Shown: positions 14,796 through 20,767 of the stretch, in pieces
Numbering within the stretch: position 1 is the stretch's first letter
Layout: every line of letters starts with the position of its first letter
From: Fusobacteriaceae bacterium
Lineage (GTDB): Bacteria; Fusobacteriota; Fusobacteriia; Fusobacteriales; Fusobacteriaceae
NCBI GenBank assembly: GCA_016938425.1
Contig: JAFGUR010000092.1
Span: 1-20,767, forward strand
DNA: 20,767 nt
Reading direction: 5' to 3'
Position numbers and translations under genes: made by a program
The notes under the pieces: model-generated
Databases searched by the model: none
Seen by the model: the letters and a program-made list of their open reading frames with translations, nothing else
Told to the model about the DNA's origin: nothing

Positions 14796-15893
14796 ATTTT
14801 TTATAATAATTTTCTCTTCTAAATTACCATTTTTAACATCCAATTTTAATTTTTTTTGCTTCTGTCTCAGTTGCCCACAGGCACCATCAATATCTGTCCC
14901 TTTTTCTCCTCTTAAAGTTACATTTAACCTTAAGTCATCTTTCAAATAATTATAAAATTTAAAAATTCTATTTCTACTAGGTCTTTCATGATTCAAACCT
15001 TCAACAGGATTATATGGAATAATATTTATAATACAGTCAAAATCCTTAACTAATTCTTTTAATTTTTTTGCTTCTTCTATAGTGTCGTTTAAGTTATTAA
15101 TTAAAATATACTCAAAAGTTATTCTTCTCCCACTAGTTTTCTGATATTTCCACAAAACTTTCATTAAATCCTCAATAGGATATTTTACATTTATAGGAAT
15201 TATATTTTTTCTTATTTCATTTGAACCAGCATGTAACGACAATGCCAATTCTACTGTCATATCTTCTTCAATAAGTCTTTCTATCTGTGGAATTATTCCA
15301 GAAGTAGAAATTGTAATCCTCCTCTTTGATAAATTTAATCCTTCTTCTGATATTAAAATCTTTAAAGACTCTATAACATTATCTAAGTTTAAAAGTGGCT
15401 CTCCCATCCCCATAAAAACAATATTTCTAACCTTTTCATCTTTACTAACAAGCTCTCTTTGAATGTGATATATTTGGCTCAATATTTCATCAAGAGTTAA
15501 ATCTCTTTTAAATCCGTTAATCCCTGTTGCACAAAAACTACACCTTACTGCACAGCCTACTTGGGAAGATACGCAAATCGTATTTCTATCCTTATGTTTC
15601 ATTAGTACTGTTTCAATGAGTTTCCCATCATGCAACTCAAATAAATACTTTTCTGTTCCATCAATTCTTGATATTTGATGTTCAACTACTTTTAAAGAAG
15701 GTATTAAAAAGTTATCATTTAATATTTCTATATTTTTTTTCGATATATTTGTCATTTTTTCAAATTTATCAACGTTCTTTTGATGTAACCAATTATATAT
15801 TTGTTTAACATTAAATTTCTTAAACCCTAATTCTAAACATGAATTTTCCAAATCAAAATAATTCATTTTTAGTATGTCTATTTTAGTTTTCAT
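14784..15893 (-). CDS. rlmN: 23S rRNA (adenine-C2)/tRNA methyltransferase RlmN, radical SAM
   Basis: Methylates C2 of A2503 in 23S rRNA, and A37 in some tRNAs. The radical-SAM cluster motif is Cys114, Cys118 and Cys121 in CAVRCSFCATG. The SAM-binding GMGEPL segment and the SLHAG/ITISTSG blocks are present. The second catalytic cysteine, which forms the methyl-enzyme adduct, is Cys339 in GACGQL. At 369 residues it is typical, with a slightly long lysine-rich C-terminus. I read it as RlmN and not Cfr, because of the housekeeping context and the lack of resistance genes; sequence alone at this level cannot fully exclude a relative. It is monocistronic with AAGGAG before the ATG. Confidence 0.95.
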   Translation of the reverse strand: MKTKIDILKMNYFDLENSCLELGFKKFNVKQIYNWLHQKNVDKFEKMTNISKKNIEILNDNFLIPSLKVVEHQISRIDGTEKYLFELHDGKLIETVLMKHKDRNTICVSSQVGCAVRCSFCATGINGFKRDLTLDEILSQIYHIQRELVSKDEKVRNIVFMGMGEPLLNLDNVIESLKILISEEGLNLSKRRITISTSGIIPQIERLIEEDMTVELALSLHAGSNEIRKNIIPINVKYPIEDLMKVLWKYQKTSGRRITFEYILINNLNDTIEEAKKLKELVKDFDCIINIIPYNPVEGLNHERPSRNRIFKFYNYLKDDLRLNVTLRGEKGTDIDGACGQLRQKQKKLKLDVKNGNLEEKIIIKNEKN

Positions 15894-15925
15894 TTTAAAT
15901 TCTCCTTAATTTTTCTCGACTTTAA

Positions 15926-15954
15926 ATTATATATCTTTTATGGAAAATTGACAA
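15926..15954 (-). promoter_or_regulatory. Promoter of rlmN
   Basis: On the minus strand, TTGTCA (15949-15954), a 17-base spacer and a consensus TATAAT (15926-15931), 33 bases before the rlmN start. Confidence 0.85.
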
Positions 15955-16009
15955 GTAATAAAACCAGAAAAATTAGAGAAGAAAATTTATACATTTTTAG
16001 TATAGAATA

Positions 16010-16038
16010 TTGATTTATACTTTTCTTAATGATATAAT
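16010..16038 (+). promoter_or_regulatory. Plus-strand promoter far upstream of ldhA
   Basis: TTGATT (16010-16015), a 17-base spacer and a consensus TATAAT (16033-16038). It lies about 420 bp before ldhA, so it would make a long leader containing the structured block at 16295-16412, or a separate small RNA. I saw no better promoter closer to ldhA. Confidence 0.6.
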
Positions 16039-16294
16039 ATTCACATAAGAAGAAAATTTAAGCAATTACTTTAATTATCTATATATTTAGATTTACTACT
16101 TCAAAATATAAAAATTATTACTTAAATTTCATAAAATCTTATATATTTTATAAATTTTTATACTCTAAATGTAGTTCGAATGAAAATTGTTGGCTATTGT
16201 AACAAACGAAAAATCATATAATAGCTAGTTGCAAAACTAAAAAATATATGTACACAGTTAAAAATAATACAATTAATATTTTTATTGGTTTTAA

Positions 16295-16412
16295 TGAGAT
16301 TTAGACTTTTAAGTCTGTAGTTGAATTATGGAGTGGTAAGAACGTAGTCCTTGCCATGGAATCCCCCTTCTTTCACCACCGTAGGTGGGGAGAATCTATA
16401 AAAAAATCAAGT
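16295..16412 (+). mobile_element. IS200/IS605-type right-end or guide-RNA-like relic, no tnpB
   Basis: Three compact hairpins follow each other: AGACT-TTTA-AGTCT (16304-16317), TGGTAAG with CTTGCCA (16334-16356), and CCACC-GTA-GGTGG (16376-16388). The stretch GGAATCCCCC (16358-16367) with GGGGAG (16387-16392), then ATC and a downstream TCAA (16407-16410), is the arrangement I associate with the 3' ends of tnpB-bearing IS200/IS605 elements, where it also forms the end of the guide (omega) RNA. No transposase or TnpB frame is present. The identification rests on remembered sequence style. A riboswitch-like or other structured leader of ldhA is the alternative. Confidence 0.4.
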
Positions 16413-16460
16413 TGTTAAAATTTTGCAACAAACTAAATCATATAGTCCAAGGAGGAACCC

Positions 16461-17492
16461 ATGAAAATAGCATTTTTTGATGCAAAATCTTATGATATGG
16501 AGTCTTTTACTGAAGTTAATGAAAGTTTTGGATTTAAAATTAAATATTTTGAAACCAAATTAAATACTGACAGTGCTTTGCTAACAAAAGGTTTTGATGT
16601 AGTCTGCGTTTTTGTAAATGATTTTGTCAACGAAGAAGTTATAAATATTCTTGTTAATAATGGAGTTAAATTGATTGCTTTAAGATGTGCTGGTTTCAAT
16701 AATGTTGATTTTAAATCATGCCATAATAGAATAAAAGTCGTTAGAGTCCCTCAATACTCTCCTTATTCTGTTGCTGAACATACAATGGGACTTATGATGG
16801 CTCTGAACAGAAAAATTCATAAAGCATACCAAAGAACTAAAGAAGCTAATTTTACTTTAAATGGATTATTAGGATTTGATTTTTATAACAAAACTGCTGG
16901 AATAATCGGAACAGGAAAAATTTCGCTAATACTTATAAAAATCTTAAAAGGTTTTGGAGTAAATGTTATTGCCTATGATCCCTTTCCAAAAAATGAATTA
17001 TCCATAGAATTAAATTTTACATATGTTCCATTAGAGGAAATATATATGAAATCTGACATTATTTCTCTGCATTGCCCACTTAACCATGAAACTGAATATA
17101 TAATAAATGAAAATACTATAAATAAAATGAGAAAAGGTGTAATGATAATTAATACTGGTAGAGGTAAATTAATCAACACTCAAGATTTAATTAATGGACT
17201 TAAAAATAAAAAAATTGGTTCTGCAGGTTTAGATGTCTATGAGGAAGAAGCAGATTATTTTTTTGAAGACTATTCTGGTGAAGTTTTGAATGATGACACT
17301 CTTGCACGTTTACTTACATTTAACAATGTTATTATTACTTCACATCAAGCTTTTTTTACTAAAGAAGCCCTAAATAATATAGCTGAAACTACTTTACTAA
17401 GTGTTAAAGAACTAAAAGAAGGTTTAAAATTGTCCAATGAAATAGCATATATCTGTGAAAATGGAGAATGTTCTCCAAAAGATGTAAAATAA
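16461..17492 (+). CDS. ldhA: D-lactate dehydrogenase (D-2-hydroxyacid dehydrogenase family)
   Basis: Fermentative NADH-dependent enzyme reducing pyruvate to D-lactate in the cytoplasm. The sequence follows E. coli LdhA closely throughout, with shared blocks such as NESFGF near the start, ALRCAGFNNVD (73-83), AEHTMGLMMALNR and RILKGFG-like and SDIISLHCPL segments. Catalytic residues are at the expected places: Arg234 in NTGRGKLI, Glu263 in YEEEADYFFED and His295 in SHQAF. The nucleotide-binding loop is GTGKIS (150-155), where the usual third glycine is serine. At 343 residues it is about 14 longer than the E. coli enzyme because of a C-terminal tail containing one cysteine pair-like CENGEC. 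The start is set by AGGAGG. It is a single-gene unit and may have a long structured leader. Confidence 0.93.
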   Translation: MKIAFFDAKSYDMESFTEVNESFGFKIKYFETKLNTDSALLTKGFDVVCVFVNDFVNEEVINILVNNGVKLIALRCAGFNNVDFKSCHNRIKVVRVPQYSPYSVAEHTMGLMMALNRKIHKAYQRTKEANFTLNGLLGFDFYNKTAGIIGTGKISLILIKILKGFGVNVIAYDPFPKNELSIELNFTYVPLEEIYMKSDIISLHCPLNHETEYIINENTINKMRKGVMIINTGRGKLINTQDLINGLKNKKIGSAGLDVYEEEADYFFEDYSGEVLNDDTLARLLTFNNVIITSHQAFFTKEALNNIAETTLLSVKELKEGLKLSNEIAYICENGECSPKDVK

Positions 17493-17600
17493 CAATTAAT
17501 TTTTTAATAAAAAAAGTTTTATATCCTAAAGAAAAATACTGTTTTAGTACATAATGCATGTAAAAAATTTCATTTACGTTTAAAAAAATTTCTAATTGAT

Positions 17601-17629
17601 TTGACAAAGTCCTTAAAAAATTGTACAAT
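17601..17629 (+). promoter_or_regulatory. Near-consensus promoter of ptsH
   Basis: TTGACA (17601-17606), a 17-base spacer and TACAAT (17624-17629). The best sigma70-type match in the window, fitting a highly expressed gene. Transcription would begin near 17636, 32 bases before the start codon. Confidence 0.9.
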
Positions 17630-17667
17630 GTTTGAGTTCAGTATATAATTAATTTGGAGGTATAAAA

Positions 17668-17928
17668 ATGGCTACTAAAACTGTTGTAATTACAAATGAC
17701 ACTGGTATTCATACAAGACCAGGAAATGAATTCGTAGGAGAAGCAAAAAAATTCGAATCAACTGTAACATTAAAAGCTAATGGAAAAGAAATTAATGGAA
17801 AATCATTACTAAAACTTCTTTCATTAGGAGCTAAAAAAGGAACTGAAGTTACAGTTATAACTGAAGGTCCAGATGCAGATGCTGCATGTAAAAAATTAGC
17901 TGATGTTTTAGCAAACTTAAAAGACTAA
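17668..17928 (+). CDS. ptsH: Phosphocarrier protein HPr
   Basis: Small cytoplasmic phosphocarrier of the sugar phosphotransferase system; it takes phosphate from enzyme I on His15 and gives it to sugar-specific EIIA proteins. His15 lies in GIHTRPG, a variant of the usual GLHARPA. Ser46, the regulatory HPr-kinase site, is present in NGKSLLKLLSLG. The 86-residue length is standard. It stands alone, without ptsI, between a near-consensus promoter and a strong terminator. GGAGG sits seven bases before the ATG, and codon choice is uniform, as in abundant proteins. Retention of Ser46 allows, but does not prove, HPr-kinase-based catabolite control. The GIHTRPGNEF form is one reason to suggest Fusobacteriota. 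Confidence 0.95.
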   Translation: MATKTVVITNDTGIHTRPGNEFVGEAKKFESTVTLKANGKEINGKSLLKLLSLGAKKGTEVTVITEGPDADAACKKLADVLANLKD

Positions 17929-17940
17929 TTTTATTAAGAT

Positions 17941-17964
17941 GGGGGATAATCCCCCTATTTTTTT
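17941..17964 (+). terminator. Terminator of ptsH
   Basis: GGGGG (17941-17945) and CCCCC (17951-17955) flank a five-base loop, followed by TATTTTTTT. It lies 12 bases after the stop codon and probably separates ptsH from the exonuclease gene. Confidence 0.9.
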
Positions 17965-17987
17965 ACAAAAATTTTGAAAGGATTTTT

Positions 17988-18569
17988 ATGAAAAGAGAAT
18001 TTATAGTTTTTGATACTGAAACTAATGGTACTAGTAATTGTAGTGTTTTATCAGTAGCATTTATTAAACTTCAATATGACTTTGAACTAAATAAACTAGA
18101 AAAAATATCAGACTATTACAGATTTTACTATAGAGAGCCTCAGGAGACCCCAAATTATGGTGCTCTTAAAGTTAATGGACTTTATGATGAAGTTATCAAA
18201 GAAAAAAGAATTTCGGCTGATTATCCTTTATATTTTAAAGATGATATAGAGAACCTTAAAAAATTTATTGGAAATTCTAAACATTTTATCGCACATAATA
18301 TATCTTTTGATAGAAATTTTATTCCCTTTAAATTAAAATATCAATTTTGTACAATGAACGAAAATGTAAACATTGTTAAAATTTCTAAAGGAAATGGTTA
18401 TAAATGGCCAAAGCTTTTAGAATTAGCTGAGTTCTATCAAGTACCTTATGATAACGAAAAGCTTCATGACAGTTATTACGATACTCTTATTCTCGCAAGA
18501 ATCGTTTTTAAAATGTTTAAAAATGATAAAGGAAAAGAAAAATTATTCTATTTTTTAAAGAAAAATTAG
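17988..18569 (+). CDS. DnaQ-like 3'-5' exonuclease (DEDDh family)
   Basis: A 193-residue predicted single-strand 3'-5' exonuclease. The four metal-binding acidic residues and the catalytic histidine are visible: Asp9 and Glu11 in FDTETNG, Asp108 in AHNISFDRNF, and His160 with Asp165 in the HDSYYDT segment, the H-x4-D spacing of the DEDDh subclass. It has no polymerase or helicase domain, so it is a stand-alone member, either an epsilon-like proofreading subunit or a DNA/RNA-processing exonuclease. The sequence does not decide which. AAAGGAT precedes the ATG. It follows the ptsH terminator by about 20 bases with no obvious promoter, so it may depend on read-through. Confidence 0.88.
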   Translation: MKREFIVFDTETNGTSNCSVLSVAFIKLQYDFELNKLEKISDYYRFYYREPQETPNYGALKVNGLYDEVIKEKRISADYPLYFKDDIENLKKFIGNSKHFIAHNISFDRNFIPFKLKYQFCTMNENVNIVKISKGNGYKWPKLLELAEFYQVPYDNEKLHDSYYDTLILARIVFKMFKNDKGKEKLFYFLKKN

Positions 18570-18588
18570 ATTTCAAATTTGAAAGCTT

Positions 18589-18602
18589 TATAGTATACTA
18601 TA
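18589..18602. promoter_or_regulatory. Perfect 14-bp palindrome after the exonuclease gene
   Basis: TATAGTATACTATA is its own reverse complement. It lies between the exonuclease and the NAD(P)HX repair gene. It could be an operator; chance is possible for an AT-rich sequence. Confidence 0.3.
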
Positions 18603-18619
18603 TGAAATAAATTAATCAT

Positions 18620-18670
18620 TTATGCTATGTCAATCCAAGACATATGTATCAATCTCTTGGCAAAGCATAA
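18620..18670 (+). ncRNA. Unexplained two-part stem-loop upstream of the NAD(P)HX repair gene
   Basis: TTATGCT (18620-18626) pairs with AGCATAA (18664-18670), and inside it CCAAGA (18635-18640) pairs with TCTTGG (18655-18660). An asymmetric internal loop joins the two stems, and the 14-base terminal loop contains CATATG. There is no T-tract, so it is not a normal terminator. I do not recognise a known riboswitch class. It could be a leader element, a protein-binding site or an RNA 3' end. Confidence 0.35.
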
Positions 18671-18734
18671 TAATTAAATTTTAAATAACTCAATAGTATA
18701 GTGTGTGTAATAAAAATTTTATGAGGTGATAAAA

Positions 18735-20288
18735 TTGAATATTGTTTCAAATGAAGAAATGATTTATATAGAAAATAATGTTATCAATAGTGGTATTTCT
18801 CAAGAAATTTTAATGGAAAATGCAGGATTAGGAATTTTTCATTTAATAAAAGAAGATGTAAAATATAAAAATGTTTTAATTCTTTGCGGATCAGGAAATA
18901 ATGGTGGAGATAGCTTAGTTATTGCTAGAAAACTTTTTTCTCTTGGAATAAATTTAGAGATTTTATTTACTTCTGGTGTAGATAGTTTTAGAGGCTCTAC
19001 TAAAAAAAATCTTGATATTATAAATAAGCTTGGAATTTCTCAGAAAAGTATTGCTGATATTGAGAATTTTAATAAACACTTAGATAATTTTGATATAATT
19101 ATCGATGGTATTTTTGGTACAGGTCTTAACAAAATTATAGAACAGCCTATTTTTGATATTATTAAAATCATTAATGAAAAAAATAAGTTTATAATTTCTA
19201 TAGATATTCCATCAGGAGTAAACGGAAACTCTGGAAAAATTATGGGTATAGCTTTAAAATCTAATAAAACTATTGCTTTAGGTAATTTAAAAATAGGAAA
19301 TATCTTGTATCCTGGAACATATTATTCTGGGAATTTGTATCTAAATAACTTATCTATCAGCAGGAAGTTCAATGAAAATATTAAGACTTTTATTAACTCC
19401 CCAATTAAATATAAAGATAGAGATGAAAATTCTCATAAAGGCTCTTTTAGAAAAGTTCTTTTTGTTGGAGGTTCTAAAAAATATTATGGTGCTCCTTATT
19501 TAAATGCTGTTAGTTTTTTAAAATCGGGTGGTTCTTATTCAAATTTAGCATGTCCTGAAGGTATCGTTGCTCCTATTGCTCTCAAAGCTAATGAAATTGT
19601 ATTTCATCCTTTAAAAGAGACTAGAGAAGGAAGTATTAGCATTGAAAACTTGAAAGAGATTTTAGATATATCTAATGACAAAGAATTATGTATTATTGGA
19701 GGCGGACTCTCCAGAGAAGAAGAACCTCAAAGACTTGTTAATATTCTAGTTTCTAAAATATTTAAGCCTATTATTATTGATGCTGATGGTTTAGTCGCCC
19801 TTAAAGATAAAATGGATTCTTTATTAATGAGAGAATATCCTACTATTTTGACTCCTCATTTAGGAGAAATGTCTATATTAATTAATAAATCGGTTGAAGA
19901 AATTAAAGAAGATATTATTAATATTTCAAGATATTTTGCTACACGTTACAGAGTCATTTTAATTTTAAAAGATTCTAGAACTATCATTGCTTATCCAAAT
20001 GGAGAAGTCTTTGTTAATTTGTCTGGAAACTCAGCTCTTTCTGTTGCAGGAAGTGGGGATATATTAACTGGTGTAATTGCTGCTCAATTTGCTCTAGGAT
20101 TGTCAATTGAAGAATCTGCTAGAATGGGTGTTTTTATTCATGGATTGTGTGGTGATTTATTAAAAGATTCTGTTGGACAAGACGGAGTTATGGCTCAAGA
20201 TATTTTAAATTATTTGCCTAAAACTTTAAAATATTTTAGAGAAAATTATAGTACAATTAAAAATAAATATGATATTGAAGAGGTATAA
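18735..20288 (+). CDS. nnrD: Bifunctional NAD(P)HX epimerase/dehydratase
   Basis: Repair enzyme for damaged (hydrated) nicotinamide cofactors. The N-terminal half (about 1-205, YjeF_N/NnrE type) epimerises R- to S-NAD(P)HX and contains CGSGNNGGDS at 51-60. The C-terminal half (about 215-510, ribokinase-like NnrD) dehydrates S-NAD(P)HX using a nucleoside phosphate. It shows FVGGSKKYYGAPYLNA, TPHLGEM and the signature GSGDILTG from 439, with Asp442 as the conserved acidic residue. I chose TTG 18735 because AGGTGA lies five bases upstream and the product then begins with the usual NIVSNEEM; an in-frame GTG at 18726 overlaps that ribosome site and is the alternative. The 517-residue length is normal for the fusion. 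A Nudix gene follows six bases later, so both may form a metabolite-repair operon. Confidence 0.93.
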   Translation: MNIVSNEEMIYIENNVINSGISQEILMENAGLGIFHLIKEDVKYKNVLILCGSGNNGGDSLVIARKLFSLGINLEILFTSGVDSFRGSTKKNLDIINKLGISQKSIADIENFNKHLDNFDIIIDGIFGTGLNKIIEQPIFDIIKIINEKNKFIISIDIPSGVNGNSGKIMGIALKSNKTIALGNLKIGNILYPGTYYSGNLYLNNLSISRKFNENIKTFINSPIKYKDRDENSHKGSFRKVLFVGGSKKYYGAPYLNAVSFLKSGGSYSNLACPEGIVAPIALKANEIVFHPLKETREGSISIENLKEILDISNDKELCIIGGGLSREEEPQRLVNILVSKIFKPIIIDADGLVALKDKMDSLLMREYPTILTPHLGEMSILINKSVEEIKEDIINISRYFATRYRVILILKDSRTIIAYPNGEVFVNLSGNSALSVAGSGDILTGVIAAQFALGLSIEESARMGVFIHGLCGDLLKDSVGQDGVMAQDILNYLPKTLKYFRENYSTIKNKYDIEEV

Positions 20289-20294
20289 AATAAG

Positions 20295-20767
20295 ATGAAC
20301 CAACATATAGAAATTAAATACACACTTTGTTTTATTCAAAAAGAAAAAGAAATTTTAATGTTAAATCGAATGAAATCTCCTAATATGGGTTTGTGGAACG
20401 GTGTTGGTGGGAAAATAGAACCGAATGAAGATAAGTTTTCTAGTATTAAAAGAGAAATATTAGAAGAAACTGGTCTCAAAATTACTACTGTAGATTTTAA
20501 AGGTGATGTTTTTTGGACTTCTAAAAATTCTATAGGAGGGATGCATGTTTTTTTAGCCAATTTCCCAAAAGATATTGATTCTATTCTATTTCCAAAAGAT
20601 ACGAATGAAGGAATTTTATCATTTAAGCATATTAACTGGCTTTTTTCTAAAGAAAATAAGGGTGTTATATCTAATATTCCTATTTTTTTAAGTGAGATGC
20701 TTAATTCTATTAATATTTTAAATTTTCATTTTTACTATGATGATAACGATTTAATTTTTAAGTATAA
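20295..20767 (+). CDS. Nudix hydrolase, MutT/MTH1-like (3' end outside the window)
   Basis: Partial gene: 157 codons are visible and no stop is reached before the window ends. The Nudix box is complete at residues 39-61, with the pattern G-x5-E-x7-REI-x-EE-x-G-L (Gly39, Glu45, Arg53, Glu54, Glu57, Glu58, Gly60). The preceding segment, LNRMKSPNMGLWNGVGGKIE, is the style of oxidised-purine nucleoside triphosphatases (8-oxo-dGTP diphosphatase, MTH1/YtkD-like), and the later FKHINWL fits the same group. It would clean oxidised nucleotides from the pool. It starts six bases after the nnrD stop. GAAGAGG lies about 12 bases from the ATG, a rather wide spacing. Exact substrate is uncertain, since Nudix specificity is hard to predict. 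Confidence 0.85.
   Translation, partial: MNQHIEIKYTLCFIQKEKEILMLNRMKSPNMGLWNGVGGKIEPNEDKFSSIKREILEETGLKITTVDFKGDVFWTSKNSIGGMHVFLANFPKDIDSILFPKDTNEGILSFKHINWLFSKENKGVISNIPIFLSEMLNSINILNFHFYYDDNDLIFKY

Larger units (their letters stand above)
15955..16460. other. Intergenic region between rlmN and ldhA
   Basis: About 500 bp without a gene. It carries a plus-strand promoter and the structured block described separately. Complementary hexamers GCTATT (16193-16198) and AATAGC (16220-16225) form a possible hairpin. TTGCAAAACTAAA (from 16229) is echoed by TTGCAACAAACTAAA (from 16424), so similar sequences flank the structured block, as might be left by an insertion. AGGAGG before 16461 is the ldhA ribosome site. 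Confidence 0.5.

Noticed and set aside
14784..15893. rlmN considered as the Cfr resistance methyltransferase
   Set aside because: No resistance or mobile context is present and the gene sits as a single housekeeping unit with the usual RlmN length and motifs.
16295..16460. Structured leader considered as a T-box, cobalamin, glycine, lysine or c-di-GMP riboswitch, or as 6S, SRP, RNase P RNA or tmRNA
   Set aside because: None of the conserved core sequences I know for these classes is present; the pattern fits an IS200/IS605 end better.

Overview
The window is a very AT-rich bacterial chromosome segment with densely packed, strongly biased genes and classical -35/-10 promoters. The HPr signature (GIHTRPGNEF around His15), the D-lactate dehydrogenase type, the low GC and the frequent AGGAGG/AGGTGA ribosome sites best fit a member of the Fusobacteriota. 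This is an inference from gene style; no rRNA is present to prove it.

Layout. 1-337: AT-rich upstream region with an ArgR-box-like palindrome. 338-2023: a membrane chemoreceptor with its own terminator. 2060-2720: a gene-poor, repeat-rich stretch (foldback structure, 33-bp tandem repeat, one copy of a 46-nt dispersed motif). 2723-9564: a complete sugar-use locus. It has a ROK fructokinase on the minus strand, a divergent LacI-type regulator, and an ABC importer (lipoprotein plus two permeases) followed by an intracellular GH32 fructosidase. Two copies of the same palindrome, TGAATACGTATTCA, overlap the predicted start sites of the kinase and of the transporter operon, so the regulator most likely represses both arms. 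The importer would bring in sucrose or fructo-oligosaccharides, GH32 would split off fructose, and the kinase would phosphorylate it. No ATPase subunit is encoded here.

9614-10306: the heavily deleted remnant of an IS3-family element. 10383-10460: a hairpin followed by the second copy of the 46-nt motif. 10486-13394 (minus): a cysteine desulfurase, ThiI and small exported protein operon, which makes 4-thiouridine in tRNA. 13581-14765: an EAL phosphodiesterase with a C-terminal CBS pair, convergent with rlmN (14784-15893, minus) and sharing a bidirectional terminator. 15894-16460: a promoter-bearing intergenic region with a block resembling the right end or guide-RNA scaffold of an IS200/IS605-type element, but no tnpB. 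16461-17492: ldhA (D-lactate fermentation). 17668-17928: ptsH (HPr) with a near-consensus promoter and strong terminator. 17988-18569: a DnaQ-like exonuclease. 18735-20288: a bifunctional NAD(P)HX repair enzyme. 20295 to the end: the start of a Nudix (MutT/MTH1-like) hydrolase that runs off the window.

Most coding content is housekeeping or ordinary carbohydrate metabolism. The less ordinary material is in the intergenic spaces: the relics of two transposon families, a two-copy dispersed structured repeat, a UUCG hairpin inside the ABC operon, and an unexplained stem-loop ahead of the NAD(P)HX repair gene. I did not find convincing evidence for a new defence or biosynthetic system.
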